A stretch of DNA of 64,000 nucleotides from Chloroflexota bacterium (GTDB lineage Bacteria; Chloroflexota; Chloroflexia; Chloroheliales; Chloroheliaceae), in contig JAQBPB010000080.1 in NCBI GenBank assembly GCA_028287745.1, positions 53,783 through 117,782 of the forward strand, in the 5' to 3' direction. Shown here piece by piece: positions 16,348 through 24,374 of the stretch. A program made the translations under genes and the position numbers. The notes beneath the pieces are model-generated. The model saw nothing but the letters and a program-made list of their open reading frames with translations. It was not told the DNA's origin and made no database searches. The stretch's first letter is position 1, and each line of letters starts with the position of its first letter.

Positions 16348-17376
16348 CTAGGCCACCTCTTGAGCAGCACGTTTTGGCGGGTCACCCATTTTTACCTCGG
16401 AGTGACAGGCAATCCAATGTTCGGACCGGTTACCGTCGCTTACGCTTGGGACCTGGCGCAATTGCGGCAAAATAGTTTCAGATTCAGGGTGGGCGTATTC
16501 GCACCGGGAAACAAACGGACAGCCTTTGGGCAGGTCCAGCAAGTCCGGTGGGGAACCCTGGATAGGTACAAGCCGCCCTTTGCGGGCTTCGTCCAACCGG
16601 GGAATAGACTTTAAAAGGCCCATTGTATAAGGATGGCGAGGGTTTTCGAAAAGTTCATCGCTGCTGGCCGTTTCAACGATATGGCCGGCATACATAACAT
16701 TTATCCGGTCGGCCATTCCGGCCACCACGCCCAGGGCGTGAGTAATAATCATTACCGAAGTGCCGGTTTCCGCCTGGAGTTTTTCCAACAATTCAAGAAT
16801 CTGAGCCTGAATTGTTACATCAAGCGCGGTAGTTGGTTCATCGGCAATTACTAATTTGGGCCGGCAGGCCAGGGCCATCGCGATCATAACGCGCTGCCGC
16901 ATGCCGCCGGAAAAGTGATGGGGATAGTTTTTGATCCGCTCGGCGGCATTTGGGATACCGACCATTTTCAGCAAATCAACCGACTCTTTTAGAGCCTGGT
17001 CCCTGGTCAAACCCATATGGGTTACTAATGGCTCGGATAACTGCCGCCCAACCGTTAAAACCGGGTTAAGCGAAGTCATGGGATCCTGGAAAATCATGGC
17101 GATTTCCTTACCCCGGACCTTGCGCATTTCATTTTCGTTTAACTTGAGCAAATCGCGGCCTTCAAACAGGACCTGGCCTCCGACAATCTTGCCAGGGTGC
17201 TGGACCAACCGCAGGATGGACATCGCGGTGACGCTCTTACCGCTACCACTCTCGCCCACTACTCCGAGTGTTTCGCCACGATCAATATGAAAAGATACAT
17301 CGTCAACGGCTTTTACAACACCGTCTTTGCTTTTAAATTGAGTCTGGAGATTCTTTACTTCTAGCAAAGGTGCCAT
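16348..17376 (-). CDS. oppD: Oligopeptide ABC transporter ATPase, OppD/DppD type
   Basis: First gene of the opp cluster and partner ATPase of OppF. It carries Walker A GVVGESGSGKSV, signature SGGMRQRVMIAMAL, Walker B LVIADEPTTALDVT and the H-loop MIITHALGVV. The C-terminal region has CPFVSRCEYAHPESE, the OppD-type cysteine-containing extension. At 342 aa it is of normal length. The D-F-A-B-C order with ATPases first is a less common arrangement of this transporter. Confidence 0.94.
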   Translation of the reverse strand: MAPLLEVKNLQTQFKSKDGVVKAVDDVSFHIDRGETLGVVGESGSGKSVTAMSILRLVQHPGKIVGGQVLFEGRDLLKLNENEMRKVRGKEIAMIFQDPMTSLNPVLTVGRQLSEPLVTHMGLTRDQALKESVDLLKMVGIPNAAERIKNYPHHFSGGMRQRVMIAMALACRPKLVIADEPTTALDVTIQAQILELLEKLQAETGTSVMIITHALGVVAGMADRINVMYAGHIVETASSDELFENPRHPYTMGLLKSIPRLDEARKGRLVPIQGSPPDLLDLPKGCPFVSRCEYAHPESETILPQLRQVPSVSDGNRSEHWIACHSEVKMGDPPKRAAQEVA

Positions 17377-17992
17377 TAATATGCCCTTCTAGATCCCGTA
17401 AGATTTTTATTAAAGGGAATTTTGTGAAATTAAACAAAATTGGCCCTTACCATAAATAAATTAAAGCTTTGTTACGTGTAGTAAGTCTTAGAAGAACTTT
17501 ACCAAGCATTTTTACTTCTAATAATACCATCCTGGCAATGTATCCGTCGTACGGGAATAAACCATATAATGCACGAGAATAAACACTTAAGATAAAGGTT
17601 AACTTGGGCAAAAGCCGAAAGGCTGAGGAAGGTTACCGACTTAATACTTTCTGTTGGTTTAGCTCCCTTCCCAGTAGGAGAAGTCCCAGGAATTATTTGT
17701 TGAGCATAAACATGTACATTTTTTTCTAACAACTTCTTTGACTATCTTCCTTGATATCCAAAGCGTTTAAAGCAGGCAGAGTGAGTGAGTATTAAAATGT
17801 TCCCTGCATAGGTTTGTTGTGAGATGATAACATAAGCGTTAAACAATTGCAAATGTTACTTGCTTTTTAAAAAACCGTTTAATAGTCGCCTTACCTGTTA
17901 ATCAAATTCAGGTTTAAACCGGCCAGAATTCTGGTTTACAATATATAGAACGATATTAATTATAAAAAGTTGCAATTTTCTCAAAACTTGAG
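17377..17992. other. AT-rich intergenic region upstream of the opp cluster
   Basis: About 615 bp between oppD and the valS terminator. It should hold the opp promoter and leader on the minus strand, but I found no convincing -35/-10 pair there. A 77-codon frame at 17499-17732 has no Shine-Dalgarno and no recognisable features. Confidence 0.5.
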
Positions 17993-18032
17993 AAAACTGC
18001 GGCAGCCGATTTGGACTGGCTGCCGCAGTTTC
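17993..18032 (-). terminator. Terminator-like hairpin after valS
   Basis: A 15-bp GC-rich stem (arms 17993-18007 and 18018-18032, core CTGCGGCAGCC) with a 10-nt loop lies about 20 nt past the valS stop codon and runs into a short T-rich stretch on the minus strand. Confidence 0.8.
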
Positions 18033-18053
18033 TTCAGGGGCTTAATTCCGGTG

Positions 18054-20732
18054 CTAGGCCCCAAGGTCCGCCAGGCGCGCTTCCAACCGGGCCAGCTTTT
18101 CGACACTGGCCGCCAGCTTTTCGCGCTCTTTCGCCACTACCGCCGCCGGGGCACGGTCAACAAAGTTGGAGTTGGAGAGGGTTTTCTCGCCTTTTTCGAT
18201 TTCTTTGCGAGCTTCTTCAATCTCCTTGACCAACCGGGCGCGTTCAACGGCCAGGTCCACCATGCCGGATAGCGGCAAGTAGACCGTCGCGCCGCTGGTA
18301 ACAAAGCTGATGGCCTGGCGCGGCGCTTCCGGCAGTTGGGTATCCTCCACTATTTCTAGCTTGTCGGCTTCGATACCGGCCAACCGGATGAGAGTATCGG
18401 CCTCGCTTTCGAACAGCGCCTTCAGCTCGGGCCGGACCGCGATAATGGCGGCCACCCGCTTGCTTTCGACTTTGGCTTCGCTCTTGGCATTGCGAATTCC
18501 TTTTATAACTTCCTGGACGGCTTCAAACTGGGTGATGGCTTCGCGGTCGACCTGGGCCGTGACCTGCGGCCAGGCCGCAACCATAATGCTTTCACCCTGG
18601 TGAGGCAGGTTGTGCCACAACTCTTCGGTCACAAAAGGCATAAAAGGATGCAGCAGCCGGAAACCGCCTTCAAGGACACCAACCAGCACTTGCTGGGCAG
18701 CCTGTTTAGTAGCAGGATCGGTGCTATTCAGCCGCAACTTGCTGACTTCAATATACCAGTCGCAGAACTCGCCCCACAGGAAATCATACAGCGCCCGCCC
18801 GGCTTCGCCAAACTGGTACTGCTCTATCAACCGGGTAACGTTGCCCACCACTTCGTAATAGCGGCTGATAATCCAGCGGTCGGCCAGCGGCATGTCCGGC
18901 TGCAAGACCGGGGCCTGGTAGGCCAGGTTTTCCAGGCCGCTCAGGTGAATAAAGCGGGTGGCGTTCCAGAGCTTGTTAGCGAAGTTGCGGCTGTCGGCCA
19001 GCCTGGTTAAAGACAGTTTGGTGTCCACACCGGGGGTGCTGCTGGTAAGCAGAGTATAGCGCAGGGCATCGCTGCCGAACTCTTTAACATTTTCCAGCGG
19101 GTTAATGACATTGCCTTTAGACTTGCTCATCTTGGCGCCCTTTTCATCCCGGATGATACCGTTGAGGTAAACCGTGTGGAAAGGCACCTCACCCATAAAG
19201 TGCATCCCGAACATGATCATGCGGGCGACCCACAGGAAGATAATTTCGTAACCGGTTTCCATGACCGAACCGGGATAGAAATATTCCAGGTCTTCGGTCT
19301 GGTCGGGCCAGCCAAGGGTGGTAAAAGGCCACATACCGCTGCTGAACCAGGTGTCCAGCACATCGGGGTCCTGCCAGATTTTATCGGTGCTGCCGCACTT
19401 CTCGCAGGCGTCCAGTTTTTCTTCTTCGGTCGCCTGGACATGACCGCAGGCGTCGCAGAACCAGACCGGGATGCGGTGGCCCCAGAACAACTGCCGGGAA
19501 ACCGCCCAGTCGTGGATATTTTCCATCCAGTCGGTATAGATTTTCTTGAAGCGTTCCGGCACGAACTTGACCCGGCCATCATAGGCCGCTTCCAGGGCCG
19601 GTTGAGCCAGCGGGGCCACTTTAACCCACCACTGCTCGCGCACCAGCGGTTCGACCGGCACGCCGCTGCGCTCGCTGTACGGCACGTTATGTAAATGCGG
19701 CTCGATTTTGACCATGTAACCGCCCGCTTCCAGGTCGGCCACCACTTGCTTGCGGGCCACGAAGCGGTCCAGGCCGCTGTACTTGCCGCCGTTCTCGTTA
19801 ACCGTGGCGTCCGGGTTAAAGATATTGATGACCGGCAGGTTGTGGCGCTGGCCGATTTCAAAGTCGAGCGGGTCGTGGCCGGGGGTAGTCTTGACCGCCC
19901 CGGTACCAAAGCTGGCATCCACCCCTTCATCGGCCACGATGGGGATTTCGCGTCCGACCAGCGGCAGAATAAGAGTCTTGCCTACCAGGTCGGCATAGCG
20001 CTCGTCGCTGGGGCTGACGGCCACGCCGGTATCACCCAGCATCGTTTCGGGGCGAGTGGTGGCGACGGTCACGTAGCGGTCGGCCTCACCTTTGACCGGG
20101 TAGCGAATAAACCAGAGCGAGCCGGTTTCTGCCTCCATCTCAACTTCCAGGTCGCTGATGACGGTCAGGCTCTTGGGGTCCCAGTTCACAATGCGCGAGG
20201 CCCGGTAAATCAACCCGGCATCAAACAGGCGCTTGAAGGCCACCCGGACCGCCCGCTGGCGCGGCGGGTCCATTGTAAAGGCCAGGCGGGTCCAGTCGGC
20301 GCTGGCTCCCAGCACTTCCATCTGCCGGACGATAACATCGCGGTATTCGTCCATCCACACCCAAACCCGCTTTAAGAATTCTTCGCGGCCGAGGTCATTT
20401 TTTGTTTTCTTTTCCTGCTGCAAGAGCAGTTTTTCGACTACGGTTTCACCGCTGATACCGGCGTGGTCGCTGCCGGGTAGCCAGAGGGTCGGTTCCCCAA
20501 GCATGCGGTGGTAGCGGGTCATGGCATCCTGCACCCCGACAAAAAGGGCGTGGCCCTGGTGCAGCGCCCCGGTCACGTTCGGCGGCGGCATAATACAGAC
20601 CCAGGGTTTCTTATTTTTATCAATCTGGGGGGTGAAATAACCCTTTTCAGACCAGAAGGCGTACCATTTAGACTCAGCCTCGGCCGGATTATAGGCCTTT
20701 TCCATTTCTTTCTTTTCGATTGACTCGCTCAT
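18054..20732 (-). CDS. valS: Valyl-tRNA synthetase
   Basis: Class I aminoacyl-tRNA synthetase that charges tRNA-Val and edits mischarged threonine. The HIGH-type motif appears as PPPNVTGALHQGHAL near residue 50 and the KMSKS motif as KMSKSKGN near 533. A CxxC pair set (CDACGHVQATEEEKLDACEKC) suggests a zinc knuckle. The last 70 residues are a charged coiled coil (LVKEIEEARKEIEKGEKTL), the typical tRNA-binding arm of ValRS. The 892-aa length is normal. It starts 18 nt after the GNAT gene, with GGAGT before the ATG. Both genes lie behind a Val-type T-box leader, which explains its regulation. Confidence 0.96.
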   Translation of the reverse strand: MSESIEKKEMEKAYNPAEAESKWYAFWSEKGYFTPQIDKNKKPWVCIMPPPNVTGALHQGHALFVGVQDAMTRYHRMLGEPTLWLPGSDHAGISGETVVEKLLLQQEKKTKNDLGREEFLKRVWVWMDEYRDVIVRQMEVLGASADWTRLAFTMDPPRQRAVRVAFKRLFDAGLIYRASRIVNWDPKSLTVISDLEVEMEAETGSLWFIRYPVKGEADRYVTVATTRPETMLGDTGVAVSPSDERYADLVGKTLILPLVGREIPIVADEGVDASFGTGAVKTTPGHDPLDFEIGQRHNLPVINIFNPDATVNENGGKYSGLDRFVARKQVVADLEAGGYMVKIEPHLHNVPYSERSGVPVEPLVREQWWVKVAPLAQPALEAAYDGRVKFVPERFKKIYTDWMENIHDWAVSRQLFWGHRIPVWFCDACGHVQATEEEKLDACEKCGSTDKIWQDPDVLDTWFSSGMWPFTTLGWPDQTEDLEYFYPGSVMETGYEIIFLWVARMIMFGMHFMGEVPFHTVYLNGIIRDEKGAKMSKSKGNVINPLENVKEFGSDALRYTLLTSSTPGVDTKLSLTRLADSRNFANKLWNATRFIHLSGLENLAYQAPVLQPDMPLADRWIISRYYEVVGNVTRLIEQYQFGEAGRALYDFLWGEFCDWYIEVSKLRLNSTDPATKQAAQQVLVGVLEGGFRLLHPFMPFVTEELWHNLPHQGESIMVAAWPQVTAQVDREAITQFEAVQEVIKGIRNAKSEAKVESKRVAAIIAVRPELKALFESEADTLIRLAGIEADKLEIVEDTQLPEAPRQAISFVTSGATVYLPLSGMVDLAVERARLVKEIEEARKEIEKGEKTLSNSNFVDRAPAAVVAKEREKLAASVEKLARLEARLADLGA

Positions 20733-20750
20733 CCTTTTACTCCTGATTGG

Positions 20751-21248
20751 TTACACCTGCTGATTTTGAAAGTTTAGGCGCATTTCAATTAAACTACCAA
20801 ATTTTCTGACCGGTTGAAAGCCCAGGGTCGTATACAGGCTTGCGGCGGGCCGGTTGGCCGGGTCTACAAACAAAGTCAGGTAGTTAGCGCCTGATTGCCG
20901 GGCAAATTCTAACGAATACTCAATTAAACTCCGGCCGACACCTTTACCCCTGGCCGCCTCCGCGACGCCTATTCCAAAGCGCCAGCCTTGTACCGGTACC
21001 TGGCTCTTATCGTGGTTCTTTAAGACAATCCCCCCGAGGGGCTGCCCGCTTTCGTCATAAGCGATAAAAGCCGGGCTTTCCCGGATGTCCCACCCGGCCC
21101 AGAAATCATCTTCTTGCTGCTGGAGTTTTTCCAGGCCGTATTCTTCAATGAGCCCAGGCGAGGCCAGGACCGCTTGCCAGTTCATGGCTTGCAAAAAAGA
21201 TTGGTCAGCCGCTTCGGCCGGTTTAACACTGATTAAAAGTCTGCCCAT
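20751..21248 (-). CDS. GNAT family N-acetyltransferase
   Basis: Small acetyl-CoA-dependent acetyltransferase. The core motif GIGVAEAARGKGVGRSLIEYSLEFARQ is the GNAT motif A with the RGKGVG pyrophosphate loop; NYLTLFVDPANRPAASLYTTLGF is motif B. The substrate is unknown. It is the first reading frame after the valine T-box leader and is followed by valS after 18 nt, so its expression should respond to uncharged tRNA-Val. Its own Shine-Dalgarno is weak (TAGGCT), with only about 15 nt between the terminator T-run and the ATG. Confidence 0.87.
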   Translation of the reverse strand: MGRLLISVKPAEAADQSFLQAMNWQAVLASPGLIEEYGLEKLQQQEDDFWAGWDIRESPAFIAYDESGQPLGGIVLKNHDKSQVPVQGWRFGIGVAEAARGKGVGRSLIEYSLEFARQSGANYLTLFVDPANRPAASLYTTLGFQPVRKFGSLIEMRLNFQNQQV

Positions 21249-21262
21249 ATAAATTTAGCCTA

Positions 21263-21535
21263 TAAAACAAAAAACCCTTCCGTCCGGTCAAAGGACGAAA
21301 GAGTTAACTCTAACGTGGTACCACCTTAATTTAGCCCGCAAACTGGCGGACTCTCTCGTGGCGGTAACGGGCCACAATTCGTTAACCTTTACTAAGAAAT
21401 CCGGTTCAAGGCCAAAACTCCCAGGCTACGTTCAACTTTGCTCATCCGCCAGGGGCTTTCAGCTTATACCCCCGTTCTCTACCGGACAACGCCGCTTACT
21501 CTTCCTGTTCACGGTCTATCAAATCTTAAGTTGTA
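21263..21535 (-). promoter_or_regulatory. T-box riboswitch leader, Val specifier
   Basis: Minus-strand leader between a promoter and the GNAT-valS operon. It contains an AGTA-type specifier-loop element, then GAAC-GTA-GCCTGGGAG with GTA (Val) as the likely specifier codon at 21429-21427, then the T-box AAGGTGGTACCACG at 21327-21314 and an intrinsic terminator. The TGGT bulge would pair with an ACCA tRNA end, which fits the A discriminator usual for tRNA-Val. Uncharged tRNA-Val should favour the antiterminator and read-through. Confidence 0.9.
21269..21301 (-). terminator. T-box attenuator terminator
   Basis: On the minus strand CTTTCGTCC pairs, with one bulge, with GGACGGAAGG across a 7-nt loop, followed by TTTTTT. 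It lies directly after the T-box sequence. Confidence 0.85.
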
Positions 21536-21541
21536 AGAATG

Positions 21542-21570
21542 ATGTTAGCAGCTAAGCAAACGGCTGTCAA
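21542..21570 (-). promoter_or_regulatory. Promoter of the T-box/GNAT/valS operon
   Basis: On the minus strand TTGACA (21570-21565) and TAACAT (21547-21542) lie 17 bp apart. The -35 overlaps the stop codon region of the preceding GNAT gene. Confidence 0.75.
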
Positions 21571-22016
21571 GCCCGGCCTAGCTCAAGGTTGAATTTCTCC
21601 ATGTAGCGGTCCGGCGTTTCAAGCCCGGTAAAGCCGAACTGGCGGTAAAGCCCGTGGGCGTCCCGGGTAGCCAGGTGCCAGCGCCGGATGGATTGCAGTT
21701 CGGGATGGGCCATAATACAATTCATGAGCCACTTGGAAAGACCCTGGCCTCGGTAAGCCTCGTCAATAAAAACGTCGCAGAGGTAGGCAAAAATAGTCAT
21801 ATCCGAAACTACCCGGGCCAGGCCGATCTGCGTGTCACCGTCAAAAATCCCAAAGACAAGCGAAAATTGCAGCGAACGCGCGATTTCTTCCGGGGTCCGC
21901 CCGCCCGCCCAGTAAGCCCTGGAAAGCAGGTCACAAATTTGAGCCAGGTTTTGCCGGGCCGGGTCAGTGCTGATAACAAAATTGTCCTTACGGTACTCCT
22001 GGATCATCTGCGACAT
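21567..22016 (-). CDS. GNAT family N-acetyltransferase
   Basis: A second, unrelated GNAT acetyltransferase. CDVFIDEAYRGQGLSKWLMNCIM is the acetyl-CoA-binding motif A, and ATRDAHGLYRQFGFTGLETPDRYM is the C-terminal part, a pattern common in small ubiquitous bacterial GNATs. I start at the ATG at 22016, about 10 nt after GAGGG. An upstream TTG at 22067 would add 17 residues encoded partly by a 15-bp direct repeat (TTGGATTTGATAAAG twice). It follows purU closely, so the two are probably cotranscribed. The substrate is unknown. Confidence 0.85.
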   Translation of the reverse strand: MSQMIQEYRKDNFVISTDPARQNLAQICDLLSRAYWAGGRTPEEIARSLQFSLVFGIFDGDTQIGLARVVSDMTIFAYLCDVFIDEAYRGQGLSKWLMNCIMAHPELQSIRRWHLATRDAHGLYRQFGFTGLETPDRYMEKFNLELGRA

Positions 22017-22067
22017 TTTTCTTGTGCCCTCTTCCCTCTTTATCAAATCCAACTTTATCAAATCCAA

Positions 22068-22925
22068 TTATTCTAAAACGATCGTCCGGCGTCCGAAAGT
22101 TAAGACCCGGTCCTCCAGGTGGGCGCGGACCGCCCGGGCCAGCACCAGGCGTTCCAGGTCGCGCCCCTTGCGAATCAAATCATCCACGCTATCGCGGTGG
22201 CTAACCTGGGTAACATCCTGGGCGATAATTGGCCCCTGGTCCAGGTCTTCGGTTACATAGTGGCTGGTGGCACCAATCATTTTGACCCCGCGTTCGTAAG
22301 CCTGGTGATAGGGTCGCCCACCGACAAAGGCCGGTAAGAAACTGTGGTGAATATTGATTATGCGGTTCGGGTACTTCTGGACCAGGAAGGGGGTTAAGAC
22401 CTGCATGTAGCGGGCCAGCACCAATAAATCTACCTGGTTTTCTTCGACCAGTTGGTCGATACGGGCTTCCTGCTCGGCCCGGTTGGTCTTACCGACCGGC
22501 AGAAAATGATAGGGTATACCAAAGCTTTCGGCAACCGACTGCAAGTCGTCATGGTTACTGATAATCAACGGAATCTCAGCCACCAGTTCGCCCGCCCGCT
22601 GGCGCAGCAGCAGGTCGTATAGACAGTGGTCCAGCCGCGAGACCAGGATTGCCATGCGTTTGGGCTTATCCGAGAAATTCAACTGCCAGTCCATCTCAAA
22701 CTGTTGGGCGACCGGGGCAAAAGCCGGGCCAATCGCGGCCCGGTCGAGGTCCATGCCTTCGAGTTCAAACTGGACCCGCATAAAGAAGGCTTTATCCTGA
22801 AGGTCGCTATGCTGGTTAGCTTCGAGAATATTTGCCCCGTGCTGGGCCAGGAAAGTGGTCACGCTGGCGACGATACCTTTGCGGTCGGGACAGGCGATAG
22901 TCAGGTTACCGGAGAACGGCTGCAC
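22068..22925 (-). CDS. purU: Formyltetrahydrofolate deformylase
   Basis: Hydrolyses 10-formyl-THF to THF and formate, which balances one-carbon units for purine and glycine metabolism. An N-terminal ACT domain (NLTIACPDRKGIVASVTTFL) is followed by a formyltransferase-fold catalytic domain with the triad region NIHHSFLPAF and DLDQGPIIAQD. I choose the GTG at 22925, which has AAGGA 5 nt upstream and gives 285 aa, the family length. The longer frame from 22994 would add residues encoded by an intergenic repeat (see repeat at 22944). Confidence 0.93.
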   Translation of the reverse strand: MQPFSGNLTIACPDRKGIVASVTTFLAQHGANILEANQHSDLQDKAFFMRVQFELEGMDLDRAAIGPAFAPVAQQFEMDWQLNFSDKPKRMAILVSRLDHCLYDLLLRQRAGELVAEIPLIISNHDDLQSVAESFGIPYHFLPVGKTNRAEQEARIDQLVEENQVDLLVLARYMQVLTPFLVQKYPNRIINIHHSFLPAFVGGRPYHQAYERGVKMIGATSHYVTEDLDQGPIIAQDVTQVSHRDSVDDLIRKGRDLERLVLARAVRAHLEDRVLTFGRRTIVLE

Positions 22926-22943
22926 AAGATTCCTTTCCGATAT

Positions 22944-22970
22944 CGTTAAACGGAGAACGTTAAACGTAAC
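22944..22970. repeat. Dispersed intergenic repeat, copy 1
   Basis: Two tandem CGTTAAACG-type units, including GAACGTTAAACG, just upstream of purU. The same 12-mer occurs in the gaps after sdhA and after the SDR gene. Confidence 0.6.
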
Positions 22971-23096
22971 AGGTGATTTAAAAGTCAAAAGCAAAATCTG
23001 CCAAAATAAAAGCTGAAGATTCTGCTTAAAACCTCCAGCTATATTACTACAATTTGAACTGAGAGGCGAAGTTTTGCAGGAAAACCCGGCCCGGAA

Positions 23097-24245
23097 TTAC
23101 ATTGACCAGCTCATGTGATACTCCGGCCACTCGGCGGCCTGGCCCTCTCCGGTCATTTTGAGCGGGTAGCGGGTATCAAGCATTACGGCGTATTCGTCGG
23201 TGTCGACCTTGTTTTTCACGGCACCGATTGCTTTAGGGTGGGGGCCGTGGTGAATGCCCTGGGGGTGCCAGGTAACCATCCCGGCATCAATGCCGTGGCG
23301 GCTGAAGAAATTGCCGTCGTGATAGAACAAGACCTCATCATAATCAATATTGCGGTGGAAGAACGGTACGCGCATGGCCTCGGGGTCGGTTTCAAACGGG
23401 CGCGGCACGAAGCTGCAAATTACAAAATTATTCGCCAGGAAGGTAGTGTGGACGCTGGGCGGCAAATGGACCCGGTGGCTCATCACCGGGCGGTAATCCT
23501 TGATATTAAGCTTGATGGGGCAAAGGTCACCCTTCCAGCCGACCACGTCCAGTGGGTTAAAGGGATAGAAGACCGAGGTATACTCGCCCTCGCGCTTGAT
23601 ACGCACTTCCCATTCGGGTTCGCCCTGCGGGCCGGGCTGGCTGCCGGTCAGGTCACCGGCCGGGGCCGGTTCGGGCGAAGGAGTTTCGACCACCCCCATA
23701 TCGTACTGCGCGCCCACGCCAAGCATACCGCGATCTTTGACCGGGACTTTAATTTCACTGAAAGACTCTATAAGGAGATAAAACTGGTTGGCGCTGTCAG
23801 CCGGGGTAAAGCGGTAGGTGGTACCGCGCGGAATGACCAGGTAGTCGCCCCGTTCGTAGAGCAGCGGGCCGTAATCGGATTCTAAACGCCCGGCTCCCTG
23901 GTGGATGAAGTAAACATCGTCGCCATCGGCGTTGCGCATATAGTAGGGCATCGGGCCGGTGGGACGGACAATTTTCAGGGCCAGGTCGGCATTGTAGAGG
24001 AAAGTAACCGGCTCGCCAAAAGGGTCGTCCGGCCGGATGGCTTCCGGCGCGGCCAGTTTCAGGCAGTTAACCGCCCGCGGCTTTAGCGGCCCTTCAATCC
24101 GGGTCCAGCCGGTCGGCGGATGCCGGTGATAGAGATGGGAAACCCGCCCGTAGAAGCCTTCGCGGCCATGTTCATCTTCAAAAGTGCCTTCCGGCAAAGC
24201 CACGTGGGCCTGTTTTGAATATTCACCTTTCCCCAGTGGAAACAT
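23097..24245 (-). CDS. hmgA: Homogentisate 1,2-dioxygenase-like protein
   Basis: Cupin-fold non-haem iron dioxygenase related to homogentisate 1,2-dioxygenase, which opens the aromatic ring in tyrosine and phenylalanine breakdown. Two cupin halves are visible. The first has DDVYFIHQGAGRLESDYG and GDYLVIPRGTTYRF. The second has FFHRNIDYDEVLFYHDGNF and GIHHGPHP, which carry the expected Fe ligands (Glu and His residues). At 382 aa it is about 50 shorter than the human or Pseudomonas enzyme, and no fumarylacetoacetase or maleylacetoacetate isomerase gene is nearby. A related aromatic substrate is therefore possible. AAGGAGG precedes the ATG. Confidence 0.85.
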   Translation of the reverse strand: MFPLGKGEYSKQAHVALPEGTFEDEHGREGFYGRVSHLYHRHPPTGWTRIEGPLKPRAVNCLKLAAPEAIRPDDPFGEPVTFLYNADLALKIVRPTGPMPYYMRNADGDDVYFIHQGAGRLESDYGPLLYERGDYLVIPRGTTYRFTPADSANQFYLLIESFSEIKVPVKDRGMLGVGAQYDMGVVETPSPEPAPAGDLTGSQPGPQGEPEWEVRIKREGEYTSVFYPFNPLDVVGWKGDLCPIKLNIKDYRPVMSHRVHLPPSVHTTFLANNFVICSFVPRPFETDPEAMRVPFFHRNIDYDEVLFYHDGNFFSRHGIDAGMVTWHPQGIHHGPHPKAIGAVKNKVDTDEYAVMLDTRYPLKMTGEGQAAEWPEYHMSWSM

Positions 24246-24294
24246 CCTATTCCTCCTTGAATACGGTCATTTCTTAAATTTCAGGGTTTGATTA

Positions 24295-24300
24295 ATTATA
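24295..24300 (-). promoter_or_regulatory. Extended -10 promoter of the homogentisate dioxygenase gene
   Basis: On the minus strand CTGTGTTATAATT, an extended -10 identical in 13 bases to that of cdsA, lies 50 nt before the ATG and just past the terminator of the McrC-like gene. Confidence 0.6.
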
Positions 24301-24321
24301 ACACAGCCGTTTTTGCCGGAT

Positions 24322-24359
24322 AAAAAAGCAGGGTCGAAGAATCTCAACCCTGCCCTTTT
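24322..24359 (-). terminator. Terminator after the McrBC-like pair
   Basis: A 7-bp GC-rich stem (GCAGGGT / ACCCTGC), extended by A and T tracts, followed on the minus strand by TTTTTT. It ends the McrB-McrC transcript. Confidence 0.85.
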
Positions 24360-24374
24360 GAAACCGGGTGCGGC

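Noticed and set aside
17499..17732. 77-codon minus-strand frame in the gap before oppD
   Set aside because: No Shine-Dalgarno, low-complexity AT-rich context, no family resemblance.
23115..23885. 256-codon frame antisense to the homogentisate dioxygenase gene
   Set aside because: Shadow of a well-supported gene, without initiation signals or known motifs.
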